From Chloroflexota bacterium (GTDB taxonomy: Bacteria > Chloroflexota > JAHJIN01), in NCBI GenBank assembly GCA_018823415.1, contig JAHJIN010000219.1, positions 1-48,486 on the forward strand: a stretch of 48,486 nucleotides of DNA, written 5' to 3'. The translations under genes and the position numbers were made by a program. Of the stretch, positions 17,121-25,453 are shown in pieces (position 1 is the first letter of the stretch; every line of letters begins with the position of its first letter). The notes below the pieces were generated by a model. The model was not told where the DNA came from. It was given only the letters and a program-made list of their open reading frames with translations, and did no database searches.

Positions 17121-17627
17121 CTAGATCCAACCACTCAGAAATTCGGTCCATTCCTGGTACTGGGCGAGCAATGGCACAAAGATCTGGTAGGGATTTGCCG
17201 GCGGGCGGTAGGGCGCGTGCAGCAGTTGCATACCGGCCTCTTCGGGCGTCCGCCCTCCTTTGCGGCGGTTGCACGCCCGGCAGGCGGTCACCAGATTGTC
17301 CCACGAATGAACGCCGCCACGATGGCGGGGGATCACGTGGTCCAGGGTAAGCGACCGGCCCGGCTGGCCGCAATATTGGCAGACGTAATTGTCGCGGCGG
17401 AACACCTCGCGGCGGCTCAACCGGGGTTGGCCCGGCGAGCGCCGCACCAGGTAGCACATGCGAATCACGGCCGGGCGGGGAAACTGGCGCGTGGTGGTGC
17501 AGATGAACCCGCGCCCATTTTGAAGCATCTCGGCCTTGCCGCACAGCAGCAGGCCCATCGCCCGGCGCGTGTTGCAGACGTTGAGTGGTTCAAAGTTTTG
17601 GTTGAGAACCAGAACCGCCGTATTCAT
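17121..17627 (-). CDS. HNH endonuclease
   Basis: The 168-residue protein begins MNTAVLVLNQNFEPLNVCN, a start shared by a widespread chromosomal HNH family in Chloroflexota, Cyanobacteria and others. The zinc-supported nuclease core is complete: CQYCG, then LTLDHVIPRHRGG (the catalytic His), SWDNLVTACRACNRRKGGRTPEEAGM. HNH enzymes cut DNA using one divalent metal. This family is not tied to an intron, phage or restriction system here, and its target is unknown. The gene has its own terminator. Confidence 0.9.
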   Translation of the reverse strand: MNTAVLVLNQNFEPLNVCNTRRAMGLLLCGKAEMLQNGRGFICTTTRQFPRPAVIRMCYLVRRSPGQPRLSRREVFRRDNYVCQYCGQPGRSLTLDHVIPRHRGGVHSWDNLVTACRACNRRKGGRTPEEAGMQLLHAPYRPPANPYQIFVPLLAQYQEWTEFLSGWI

Positions 17628-17688
17628 GTGCTTTCCATGTTAGAGCTGGGGTTGGGGGACGGCGACTGGCTGAGCCATCAGGTCAGAA

Positions 17689-18717
17689 TTAGGACCATGC
17701 CCCCTGTTTCAGCGTTTCGATCACCAGTTGCACGGCGTGCTCATAGTCGTTCAGGTTCAGTACGCAGACCGGCGCGTGGATGTAACGGGCGGGCACGGCC
17801 ACCACGGCCGCAGCCACGCCAGAGCGGGTTTGGTGAATGGCGCCGGCGTCGGTGCCACCCAGGCCCGGAGCCTTGAACTGGTATGGGATGCCGTGCGCCT
17901 GGGCCGTCTGCACGAGCATGTTGGTCAGGGCGCGGTCCGCGATAACGCTGCGGTCCGCGATGGTAATGGCCGGGCCGGCGCCCAGGCGAGTCACCGGCGT
18001 CTCGTCGCGGGTCTTGGGGGCATCGTCACAGATGGTGCCTTCCAGCACCAGGGCCACATCCGGGTCAATGCCATAGGCCGCCACCCGCGCCCCGCGCAGG
18101 CCCACCTCTTCTTGCACGGTAAAGACGGCGTGCAGTTCGCAGTCATATGGGCCGGCTTGTAGCACCTTGACCAGCACCGCGCAACCGGCCCGGTCGTCAA
18201 ATGCCTTGCCCATGACGGTGGAATCTGTCATGGGCGCAAAGGCCGTATCAAACACCGCATAGTCGCCCACCTTGACCAGCCGCCCGGCTTGCTCCTGGTT
18301 GCTGGCCCCAATGTCGATCACCAGCTTGTCAGCCGAGGGCACCTTTTTGCGTTCCGCGGGGTCTTGCAGGTGAATAGACTTCATGCCAATGACGCCGGGC
18401 ACCCCGTCGGGGCCGATGCGCACGCGCTTGGCGAGCAAGACGCGGGGGTCGATGCCGCCCACCGGCTCAAAACGCAGCATCCCGTTCTTTTCGATATAGA
18501 CGATCATCAGGCCCACTTCGTCCATGTGCGCGGCGAGCATCACGCGCTTGGGCTGGCTGGCCTGCGGCCGGGCTTTTTGCACGGCGATGAGGTTACCCAG
18601 GGCATCTACTCGATGCTCGTCCACATGATCGGCAATGTGGCGGAGGACGACCTCGCGCACGGCCTTTTCATTGCCCGAGACACCCGCCGCTTCCGAGAGT
18701 TCCTTTAACAGTTCCAT
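17689..18717 (-). CDS. M42-family aminopeptidase (copy 1)
   Basis: This 342-residue metallopeptidase belongs to the M42 (PepA/FrvX/TET) group. Visible sites are AAHMDEVGL (first metal His and Asp, near residue 65), FDDRAGCAV (bridging Asp near 175), EEVGLRGA (catalytic Glu near 205), and LGGTDAGAIHQTRSG with the last metal region near 300. These proteins build large tetrahedral shells that trim peptides from the N-terminus. GAGGAG precedes the ATG. It lies 22 bases downstream of a second M42 gene, so the two probably arose by tandem duplication and may form hetero-oligomers, as reported for some archaeal TET peptidases. Confidence 0.93.
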   Translation of the reverse strand: MELLKELSEAAGVSGNEKAVREVVLRHIADHVDEHRVDALGNLIAVQKARPQASQPKRVMLAAHMDEVGLMIVYIEKNGMLRFEPVGGIDPRVLLAKRVRIGPDGVPGVIGMKSIHLQDPAERKKVPSADKLVIDIGASNQEQAGRLVKVGDYAVFDTAFAPMTDSTVMGKAFDDRAGCAVLVKVLQAGPYDCELHAVFTVQEEVGLRGARVAAYGIDPDVALVLEGTICDDAPKTRDETPVTRLGAGPAITIADRSVIADRALTNMLVQTAQAHGIPYQFKAPGLGGTDAGAIHQTRSGVAAAVVAVPARYIHAPVCVLNLNDYEHAVQLVIETLKQGAWS

Positions 18718-18738
18718 CTTGACTCCTCTGGCTGGTTG

Positions 18739-19791
18739 CTAGTTGCTGGTCAGCCAATCCTGGTCTGTGAGTTCGGCGATGACGTGCGCCAGCAAGCGGG
18801 CTGTCCGCTCAATATCGGCCAGGGCCACGGTTTCCACCACGGTATGCATGTAGCGCAGGGGAATGGAAAGCAAGCTGGTGGGGATGCCCTCGCGCGCCAC
18901 CTGGATGGCCACGGCGTCAGTGCCACCTACCCAGGGAGCTGGCTCGATCTGGTGAGGGATTTCGTGGGCCTGGGCCGTTTTGACCACGCGATCAAAGAGG
19001 GCCGGCGCAAAGTTGGGTCCCAGGCCAATGGCCGGACCGCCGTCCACCTTCATCGTCTGGACCTCTGGCACGCCGGGCATGTCGCCCTGCGTCACGTCAA
19101 CGGCCAGGCCGATCTGGGGCGCCACGCCATACGCGCTGGTAATGGCACCTCGCAGGCCCACCTCTTCTTGTGCCGTCGCCACGCCATACACGTCCCAGTC
19201 GTGGCGCAGCCCGTTGAGCATCTCGAACGCCAGGATCAATGCAGCCACCGAGGTGCGGTTATCAAGCGCCTTGCCCGATGCCAACTTGTTGCCCCGAAAC
19301 TCGACAAAGGGCTGTACCAGGGTGACAATGTCGCCCACCTGGACCAACTCGCGAACCTGGGCATCGTCGAGGCCCACGTCGATGAACAGATTGTCGATGG
19401 GGATGGGCTTGTCTCGCTCTTCCCGGGGCACCACGTGCGGTGGCCGGTTGCCGATGACGCCTGGCAGCGCCTGGCGACCATGCACGATGACCTGTTGGCC
19501 CACCAGCACACGAGGGTCAAAGCCGCCCACGGTGACAAAGCGGATAAATCCCTTTTCGATCTGGAGCACCATCAGGCCAATCTCGTCCATGTGAGCGGCG
19601 ACGAGCACGCGGGGCCGGGGCTCATCGCCCTGGCCGCGTTTCAGGGCAATGACGTTCCCCAGGCGGTCTGTGGTGATCTCGTCTACCAGAGGCTCAAGTT
19701 CCTGAACGATCACGTCGCGTACCGGCGATTCATAACCAGATACGCCACTTGCCTCTGACAGCATTTGCAATAGCTTGGCAGTTTCTTTCAC
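18739..19791 (-). CDS. M42-family aminopeptidase (copy 2)
   Basis: This 350-residue paralogue of the neighbouring M42 peptidase has AAHMDEIGLMVLQ near 58, GKALDNRTSVAALI, QEEVGLRGAITSAYG and a VGGTDAVAIQ segment. The bridging-metal motif is LDN where copy 1 has FDD, and the acidic residue after the catalytic Glu is in LAVDVTQ, so the two copies probably differ in specificity. I chose the GTG at 19791 because GAGGAGG stands five bases before it and the protein then begins at the same point as copy 1; a longer frame starting with TTG would overlap the upstream gene. Expression is probably from the same transcript as the two single-pass protein genes upstream. Confidence 0.92.
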   Translation of the reverse strand: MKETAKLLQMLSEASGVSGYESPVRDVIVQELEPLVDEITTDRLGNVIALKRGQGDEPRPRVLVAAHMDEIGLMVLQIEKGFIRFVTVGGFDPRVLVGQQVIVHGRQALPGVIGNRPPHVVPREERDKPIPIDNLFIDVGLDDAQVRELVQVGDIVTLVQPFVEFRGNKLASGKALDNRTSVAALILAFEMLNGLRHDWDVYGVATAQEEVGLRGAITSAYGVAPQIGLAVDVTQGDMPGVPEVQTMKVDGGPAIGLGPNFAPALFDRVVKTAQAHEIPHQIEPAPWVGGTDAVAIQVAREGIPTSLLSIPLRYMHTVVETVALADIERTARLLAHVIAELTDQDWLTSN

Positions 19792-19801
19792 CAATTCCTC
19801 C

Positions 19802-20686
19802 TCATAGCGGGGCAAAATAGTTGATGCTCAACCCCATCGTGCCGGTCAGCGGGATGGTGGGCGACACGGTTGCTGTGGCCGTGGCCGTCGCGGTCGCCGT
19901 CGCGGTCGCCGTCGCGGTCGCCGTCGCGGTCGCCATCGCGGTCGCCGTCGCGGTCGCCGTGGCGGTTGGGCTGATCGTGGCCGTTGCCGTGGCGGTCGCC
20001 GTCGCCGTCTCGGTCGGCGTGTCGGTTGGCGTGGCCGTTGCAGTAGCCGACGGCGTGACGCTGGGCAGCGGCGTGGCCGTGCCGGTGGCACTGGGTTCGG
20101 GCGTCCACGTCGGCGTCGCGGTGACGGTAGCCGTGGCTGTGGGCAGCGGCGTGATGGTGGGCACGCCGACCGGCTGGGTAGCCGTGGGCCGGAGCACCGT
20201 GGGCGACCAGGCTACTGTGGGCCACGCTGTCATCGTCGCCGTTATGTCCGGGGTAGCCGGTGGCGCCAGGCGCACCCAACTCAGCAGCGTAAACCCGGAA
20301 CAATACAGGCACACGGTGGCGACCAGCAACAAGGACAGACAGCCCCAGAATACCCGCTGGTTCCAGGACAGGCCGCGAACCCAGTGGGATAGGCCGGTTG
20401 GGGGCGGCAGTTGCTCCACCGGCCGATCTGTCGGCGGCGACGCGGCTGGAGGCGGCACAAACGGTGGCGGTGGCGGGGTCGGCAATGGCGCCGGTTCCGG
20501 CCGCCAGACCAGGGGCCGGTCGACTGGCTCGGGCAAGTCGGGCGGGCGCGCCGACACCTCGACCTCTGGCTCGGGTTCTTGTTGACTGGCTTCTGGCTCT
20601 GGTGTGTCTTCCAGCTCTTCCAGCCAGGCGGGCAAGTCCTGCTCTGGCTCCTCGTCTAATAAGCCCGGCGAAAGTTCACTTCGCAT
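19802..20686 (-). CDS. Single-pass membrane protein with low-complexity Ala/Thr stalk
   Basis: I do not recognise a domain. The 294 residues comprise an acidic, Pro-rich cytoplasmic part (about 1-128), one membrane helix (RVFWGCLSLLLVATVCLYCS, 133-152) and an outer part dominated by Thr/Pro and then a run of alternating Ala-Thr (about 215-280), ending LSINYFAPL. The Ala-Thr run is encoded by a GC-rich tandem repeat, so its length is likely to vary between strains. Translation overlaps the preceding reverse gene by 31 bases. The architecture resembles a cell-surface stalk or spacer. A long open frame on the opposite strand is a by-product of the repeat. Confidence 0.65.
   Translation of the reverse strand: MRSELSPGLLDEEPEQDLPAWLEELEDTPEPEASQQEPEPEVEVSARPPDLPEPVDRPLVWRPEPAPLPTPPPPPFVPPPAASPPTDRPVEQLPPPTGLSHWVRGLSWNQRVFWGCLSLLLVATVCLYCSGFTLLSWVRLAPPATPDITATMTAWPTVAWSPTVLRPTATQPVGVPTITPLPTATATVTATPTWTPEPSATGTATPLPSVTPSATATATPTDTPTETATATATATATISPTATATATATAMATATATATATATATATATATATVSPTIPLTGTMGLSINYFAPL
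19871..20040. repeat. Coding tandem repeat (6/12-bp GTCGCG/GTCGCC units)
   Basis: Units of GTCGCGGTCGCC and variants repeat with a 6/12-base period for about 170 bases inside the preceding gene, encoding alternating Ala-Thr on the reverse strand. The period keeps the frame when whole units are gained or lost. Confidence 0.85.
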
Positions 20687-21453
20687 ACCACCACCTGTCC
20701 TTCCAGCCGGGGCACGTCTACGTGGGCGGATTGGCTGGGCCGGTCGCCGTCCAGAATGCGGATATCAAAACCGCCGGGGCTCAGGCAGAACTCGAACGTG
20801 CCGTTGAACGGCGGGTCCACGCCGGGCCGGGGAACGATGGCCCGGTCCTCTGGCCCCGATCCCCAGCGTGCCTCCACCTGGATGCCGGTCACCGGCTGGC
20901 CGTTGGCGTCGAGCACGCGGCCGGTGACCTGGCCGGCGCACACACCGCTTTGCCCGGGCACCTGCTGCTGGGTCTGCGATTCCACCACATAATCATAGCC
21001 GGTCGGCACCGGCGTCAGCGTGGGCGTGATCACCGCCGTGGGGCCGGGCCGGGTGGCAACCGGCGCGATGGGTGTCGGCGTCTCGGTGGGCGTCGCCGTG
21101 GGCTCGGTTGTGGGCGTGGGCGTATAGGTGGGAAACACCTCTGGCGTCCACACCACTGTGCGGGCCACGTCCGAGCCGGACAGAGTGGGCGTGGGCTGGT
21201 CGCCAGGCCACACGATCTGGCCGGCCAATTGCTCAATACCGCCCAATATCGTCCGCGAAAGGTCCGCCCATGTCTGGGCGAATCCCCATCCCAGTGCCAC
21301 GATCAGCACGGCCAGCAACGCATATAGCAAAAACTGCTCGCATCCCAGCCGGGGAATGCGAGACCGCGGCTCCAGGCGCTGGCGCATCTCTTCCTGGCGA
21401 TTTGATCGGGGACGACTACTTGTCAAAACGCTCACCGTGACATACAATAGCAA
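20656..21453 (-). CDS. Single-pass protein with carboxypeptidase-regulatory-like domain
   Basis: This is up to 265 residues: a short basic N-terminus, one membrane helix (QFLLYALLAVLIVALGWGFA, about 40-59), a Thr/Pro stalk (about 88-150), and a small extracytoplasmic beta domain starting CAGQVTGRVLDANGQPVTGI. That segment is typical of carboxypeptidase-regulatory-like or SD-repeat beta-sandwiches. Two more cysteines (FEFCLSPGG, VVVCEVNF) could form a disulfide with the first. The start is uncertain: ATG codons at 21453 and 21387 are both possible, neither with a good ribosome-binding site. It overlaps the next gene by 31 bases, indicating a shared transcript. Confidence 0.68.
   Translation of the reverse strand: MLLYVTVSVLTSSRPRSNRQEEMRQRLEPRSRIPRLGCEQFLLYALLAVLIVALGWGFAQTWADLSRTILGGIEQLAGQIVWPGDQPTPTLSGSDVARTVVWTPEVFPTYTPTPTTEPTATPTETPTPIAPVATRPGPTAVITPTLTPVPTGYDYVVESQTQQQVPGQSGVCAGQVTGRVLDANGQPVTGIQVEARWGSGPEDRAIVPRPGVDPPFNGTFEFCLSPGGFDIRILDGDRPSQSAHVDVPRLEGQVVVCEVNFRRAY
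21420..21448 (+). promoter_or_regulatory. Sigma-70-type promoter for the moxR-DUF58 operon
   Basis: TTGTCA and TACAAT are separated by exactly 17 bases. The predicted start near 21456 leaves about 60 bases before the ATG at 21517. It overlaps the beginning of the divergent reverse gene. Confidence 0.65.
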
Positions 21454-21516
21454 TCAAACACGCGCTGTATCATAACCCAAAACGCGGGAAAAGGCAAGCG
21501 CGGCAGGGGGCAGGAA

Positions 21517-22458
21517 ATGCGAGACATACAAGAGTTCGCCGGGCAGGTGATGGACAACGTGGAGCGGGTCATCGTGGGGCAGCGCCCGGTCCTGGAATTG
21601 ATGCTGGTAGCGTTGCTTTGCGAGGGACACGTGCTGCTGGAGGATGTGCCCGGCGTGGGCAAGACCATGCTGGCCCGGTCCCTGGCCGCGTCACTGGGCT
21701 GCTCGTTCAAGCGCTTGCAATGCACGCCCGATCTATTGCCCACCGACATCACCGGGGTCAGCGTGTTCAATCCCCACACGGCCGAGTTCCAGTTTCAACC
21801 GGGGCCGGCCTTTGCCCACGTGCTCCTGGCCGACGAGGTGAACCGGGCTACGCCGCGCACCCAGTCGGCCTTGCTCGAGTGCATGGGCGAGCACCAGATC
21901 ACGGTGGACGGCGTGACGCACGTACTGCCCCGGCCCTTTATGGTGCTGGCGACCCAGAATCCCATCGAGTACGAGGGCACGTTTCCCTTACCCGAGGCCC
22001 AACTCGACCGCTTTTTGATGCGCCTGCACCTGGGCTATCCCTCGGCGGCCGACGAGCAGGCCATTCTCTACCGCCTGCGCCGCGTCCACCCCATCCAGAC
22101 CATCGAGCAGGTGGTAGACGGCGACCAATTGCCGGCCCTCCAGGAGCGCGTGTGGGAGGTGCACGTGGACGAATCCATCGCCGCGTACATGGTGCGGCTG
22201 GTGCACGCCACGCGCGCCCATCGCGACGTGGCCCTGGGCGCCAGCCCGCGCGGCAGCATTACGCTGTTCAAGACAGCCCAGGCATTGGCGGCCATCCAGG
22301 GCCGCGATTACGTGATCCCCGACGACATCAAGCGGCTGGCGCCGGTGACGCTGCCGCACCGGCTCATCATCAGTCCCGAAAGCCAGCTCCGGGGCCATAC
22401 CGCCACCCAGGTCCTAGCCGACGTCTTGTCTGACACGCCGCTCGACATTGACGACTGA
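21517..22458 (+). CDS. MoxR-family AAA+ ATPase (copy 2)
   Basis: This 313-residue MoxR ATPase has Walker [31 protein letters not shown], Walker B LADEVNRATPRTQSALLECM, the [20 protein letters not shown] motif and an SPRGSITLFKTAQALA lid. It is followed at once by DUF58 and DUF4129 genes, the classic MoxR operon, in which the ATPase is thought to remodel or activate the DUF58 protein. It is close to the copy at 13.8 kb along its whole length, so the two are paralogues with different partners. Confidence 0.95.
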   Translation: MRDIQEFAGQVMDNVERVIVGQRPVLELMLVALLCEGHVLLEDVPGVGKTMLARSLAASLGCSFKRLQCTPDLLPTDITGVSVFNPHTAEFQFQPGPAFAHVLLADEVNRATPRTQSALLECMGEHQITVDGVTHVLPRPFMVLATQNPIEYEGTFPLPEAQLDRFLMRLHLGYPSAADEQAILYRLRRVHPIQTIEQVVDGDQLPALQERVWEVHVDESIAAYMVRLVHATRAHRDVALGASPRGSITLFKTAQALAAIQGRDYVIPDDIKRLAPVTLPHRLIISPESQLRGHTATQVLADVLSDTPLDIDD

Positions 22459-22470
22459 CATTTCACACCC

Positions 22471-23682
22471 ATGCCTGCTTTTGTGACCTTTTTACTATTC
22501 CTGCTCATCCTCGCCATCGTGCTGCGGGCCGATTTCTTGTTCTATACGCTGTACCTGTTCCTGGGCCTGTACCTGCTGGCTGGCCTGTGGGTGCGGCGGG
22601 TGATGGGCCGGCTCACGGTGCGACGACGCTTTGCCGACCGGGCCTTCTTGGGCGAGCCGGTGACGGTGCACCTGGACCTGGTCAATCGCAGCCGGTTGCC
22701 GCTGCCCTGGCTGCGAGTCCGCGACAGCCGGCCGGCCCGACTCATCACGCCCACGCTGTTCCAGCGCGTGGTCTCGCTAGGGCCGCGCGAGGCCCTCAGC
22801 GTCCCGTACACGGTGCACGCCCGGTCCCGGGGCTATTATGCGCTGGGGCCACTGCGCCTGGACGCCGGCGACGTGCTGGGGCTGGCCGCCGAAACGCGCC
22901 AGGACGATGACGAGGCAGTCGAGTATCTCATCGTCTATCCGCGTATCGTCCCCTTGACGCGCCTGGACCTGCCCAGCCGGTCGCCGCTGGGCACGCTGCC
23001 GAGCCGACAGCGCATCTATGAGGACCCGGCGCGCATCGTGGGCGTGCGCGACTATGTGGCCGGCGACAGCCGGCGACAGGTCCATTGGAAGGCCAGCGCC
23101 AGGGTGGGGCACTTGCAGGTGAAAAAGCTCGAACTGGCCATCTCGCTGGAAACGGTGATTTTCCTCAACCTGAACGCCGGCGAATACGAGCTGGCCCGGC
23201 GCACCCTCGCCACCGAGTTTGCCATCGTGGTGGCGGCCTCGGTCGCCAACTATGTCATCGACCGGCGGCAGACGGTGGGCCTCTATACCAACGGGCACGA
23301 CCCGCTGGCGACCGGCCCGGGCCTGGTGCGCGTGCCGCCCGGCCCGGGCCGGCGGCATCTCATGCGCGTGCTGGACGTGCTGGCCCGCATCGAGACAGCC
23401 GACACGTATCCCCTGGCCGAGTTGTTGCACCGCGACAGCGCCGGATTGCCCTGGGGCACCACGCTGGTGATCGTCACCAGCCAGCAAGACCAGCAGTTGG
23501 CGCCGGCGTTGCTGGCGCTGCGGCGCCGGGGCTTCCTGGTGACGGTGATCCTGGTAGACGAGGCGCAAGGCGTCGGATTGGCGGAACGCGCCGGCTTTCC
23601 GGTGCTGCGCATCACCGACGAGCGCGCCTTGCGTCGTTGGGGACAGTCGGCCCACGAGCCGGCACGAGTGGTGCAGCCATGA
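22471..23682 (+). CDS. DUF58-domain membrane protein
   Basis: This 403-residue protein has two N-terminal membrane helices (about 3-20 and 24-42), a beta-rich linker region, and the DUF58 core DPARIVGVRDYVAGDSRRQVHWKASARVGHLQVKKLE, which contains the conserved R-Y-x2-GD-x2-R-x-IHW pattern. The C-terminal part resembles a von Willebrand A-like fold. Members sit with MoxR ATPases and are suspected to act in envelope stress or complex assembly. The stop overlaps the start of the next gene by four bases (ATGA). Confidence 0.92.
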   Translation: MPAFVTFLLFLLILAIVLRADFLFYTLYLFLGLYLLAGLWVRRVMGRLTVRRRFADRAFLGEPVTVHLDLVNRSRLPLPWLRVRDSRPARLITPTLFQRVVSLGPREALSVPYTVHARSRGYYALGPLRLDAGDVLGLAAETRQDDDEAVEYLIVYPRIVPLTRLDLPSRSPLGTLPSRQRIYEDPARIVGVRDYVAGDSRRQVHWKASARVGHLQVKKLELAISLETVIFLNLNAGEYELARRTLATEFAIVVAASVANYVIDRRQTVGLYTNGHDPLATGPGLVRVPPGPGRRHLMRVLDVLARIETADTYPLAELLHRDSAGLPWGTTLVIVTSQQDQQLAPALLALRRRGFLVTVILVDEAQGVGLAERAGFPVLRITDERALRRWGQSAHEPARVVQP

Positions 23683-25295
23683 TCGCATCCCATCGCATCG
23701 ACCAATTGTTGCGTGCCGTGCGGCCGGTCCTGCTGCTGGTCATGGTGGTCTGCTGGGCCGTGCCGGTGGTGGGCACCCTGGAAAACGTCTTGCCGGGGTG
23801 GAATGGCACGTTCCTGCTGGTGGTGGCCGTGCTCGTGGGCCTGGAGGCCATCGCCTCCGAGCGGCTGCGGGTGCGCCAGGGGATTCGGGGCGCCGATCTG
23901 CGGCCCTATCGCCTAGCCGAACTGGGGCTGCTGGTGGTGGGCGCGCTGCTGCTGCCCTATGTGTGGCGCGGCTGGGACGCCCTGCTGACCGACCTGGCGC
24001 GCTGGTCTACCGACTATATCGCGATCTTTTCGGTCGAGTATCTGTTGAGCCTGGTGTGGTGCCTGGGGCTGTGGTTCGTGGTGACGGGAACCATCCGCGA
24101 CCTGGATCACCTGGAGGTGCCCCAGGCCCCCGCCGAGTCCCCGCGCCGGTCAGGTGTGGACGCGCGCCAGGACATCAAACCAGACCGTGAAGGCCAGGAC
24201 GCGCTGGACCGGCTCCAGAGCCGGTTCCTCTGGGGTGGGGGCGCGCTGTTGCTGTTTGCCGTGGTCGCGCGCCTGGGCACTCTCGACCAGCCACCTTTTA
24301 TCCTGGAACCGCTGCTCGACGGGCTGATTTACTTTGCCGTGGGCCTGTTTCTCTTGAGCCAGGCCCGGCTGGCCTTGCTGCGCCTGGACGCCTGGGGCTC
24401 GGACACGGTGGTGGACGACACAGTGCCCCGGCGCTGGCTGGTCTATGGCGCTGTCTTTTTGCTGGTCGTGATGATGCTGGCGGCATTGCTGCCTACCAGC
24501 TATACTCTGGGGCTGCTGGACGTACTGCGCGCGATCCTGGGCCTGGTCGTGATGGCCTTTCTTTCGGTGCTCAATGCCATTCTGTGGTTCTATGCCTATC
24601 TGCTGGCCTTGCTCTTTTCCCTGCTGGGCCTGAACCAACCGGACCAGGAGGTACCCACAGCCCCGGCTCCAGCCCCGGCCGCGCCGCCTTTGCAATTGCT
24701 GGGGCCGCCGTTGCGCCTGGACGAGTGGGTACAGTCGGCTATTTTCTGGGTGGTCATAGTGCTGACAACCGGCTATGTGGTGTTCCATTTCGTGCGGACG
24801 CGGCGGCACCTGCTCGGGCCGCTGCTGGAACTGGGCTGGGTCCAGTCGCTCTTGCGGTGGCTGGCCGGGCTGCGGCGCGGATTGGGTCATCTGGCCGGGC
24901 GCGCGCGTCAACTGCGCTTGCCGGCCCGGTCCCGCCCGGGCGCGTTGAACGTTCCGATGCCGGCGGCCCCCTGGCGGTTCCTATCCTTGTCCCGGCTCTC
25001 GCCGCGCGAGCTGGTGCTATATTTTTACCGCTCTATTGTACAGCGGGCCGGTCAGCACGGACACCCGCGCCAACCGGCCCAAACGCCCTATGAATATTCG
25101 GCGGCCTTGCGCGAGCAGTTGCCCGGCGCGCAGGCCGAGCTGGACGTGCTCACGACTGCCTTTGTGGAAGCCCGGTACAGCGTCCATGACATCGACCCGG
25201 ACCGGGCGGTCGGCGTGCGGCGCGTGTGGGAAGCGGTAAAAGAAGCGGTGCGCCGCATGCGCAAAGGTGGGGGAGCAGAGGCACCAGACGGCTAG
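23679..25295 (+). CDS. Polytopic membrane protein with C-terminal DUF4129
   Basis: This 538-residue protein has about eight to nine hydrophobic helices. The first group lies within residues 15-130, the second within 180-320 and one more lies near 345-365. Pro/Ala-rich linkers separate them. The cytoplasmic C-terminus contains ELVLYFYRSIVQRAGQHGHP and TPYEYSAALREQLP, the DUF4129 signature often found at the end of transglutaminase-like membrane proteins. No transglutaminase Cys-His-Asp triad is visible, so this is probably a scaffold or the split-off C-terminal partner. The ATG overlaps the DUF58 stop, giving a three-gene moxR-DUF58-DUF4129 operon. Confidence 0.85.
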   Translation: MIASHRIDQLLRAVRPVLLLVMVVCWAVPVVGTLENVLPGWNGTFLLVVAVLVGLEAIASERLRVRQGIRGADLRPYRLAELGLLVVGALLLPYVWRGWDALLTDLARWSTDYIAIFSVEYLLSLVWCLGLWFVVTGTIRDLDHLEVPQAPAESPRRSGVDARQDIKPDREGQDALDRLQSRFLWGGGALLLFAVVARLGTLDQPPFILEPLLDGLIYFAVGLFLLSQARLALLRLDAWGSDTVVDDTVPRRWLVYGAVFLLVVMMLAALLPTSYTLGLLDVLRAILGLVVMAFLSVLNAILWFYAYLLALLFSLLGLNQPDQEVPTAPAPAPAAPPLQLLGPPLRLDEWVQSAIFWVVIVLTTGYVVFHFVRTRRHLLGPLLELGWVQSLLRWLAGLRRGLGHLAGRARQLRLPARSRPGALNVPMPAAPWRFLSLSRLSPRELVLYFYRSIVQRAGQHGHPRQPAQTPYEYSAALREQLPGAQAELDVLTTAFVEARYSVHDIDPDRAVGVRRVWEAVKEAVRRMRKGGGAEAPDG

Positions 25296-25298
25296 CAT

Positions 25299-25437
25299 TA
25301 CAACGAGACTTTGAACCCAGAGCCCCGTTTCGTTAGTAGACCGCGGCTGCCTCAGCCGCCGGATACACTGTGTAAGGCGGCTCGGGGAGCCGCAGTCTGC
25401 CTAGTTCAGTGTGTCATAGCGGTGAAATCTCGTTGTA
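25299..25437. mobile_element. 139-bp MITE-like element
   Basis: TACAACGAGA at the left end is exactly mirrored by TCTCGTTGTA at the right end. Inside, GCGGCT..AGCCGCC and GGCGGCT..AGCCGC form a long nested hairpin. The element starts four bases after the DUF4129 stop and fills the gap to the convergent ubiB-like gene, where it may act as a bidirectional terminator. The TA at each tip fits a TA-target transposon. No coding capacity. Confidence 0.7.
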
Positions 25438-25453
25438 GTACTAGGCAACCTGG

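Noticed and set aside
17121..17627. HNH gene as part of a homing or restriction system
   Set aside because: No intron, methylase or phage gene is nearby; the family is an ordinary stand-alone chromosomal one with its own terminator.
19871..20040. Possible CRISPR-like array
   Set aside because: The units are contiguous 6/12-base repeats with no spacers and are coding; no cas gene is present in the window.
19821..20585. Forward frame rich in Val-Ala repeats
   Set aside because: It is the other strand of the Ala-Thr repeat. The reverse frame has a start, a membrane helix and an operon context; this one does not.
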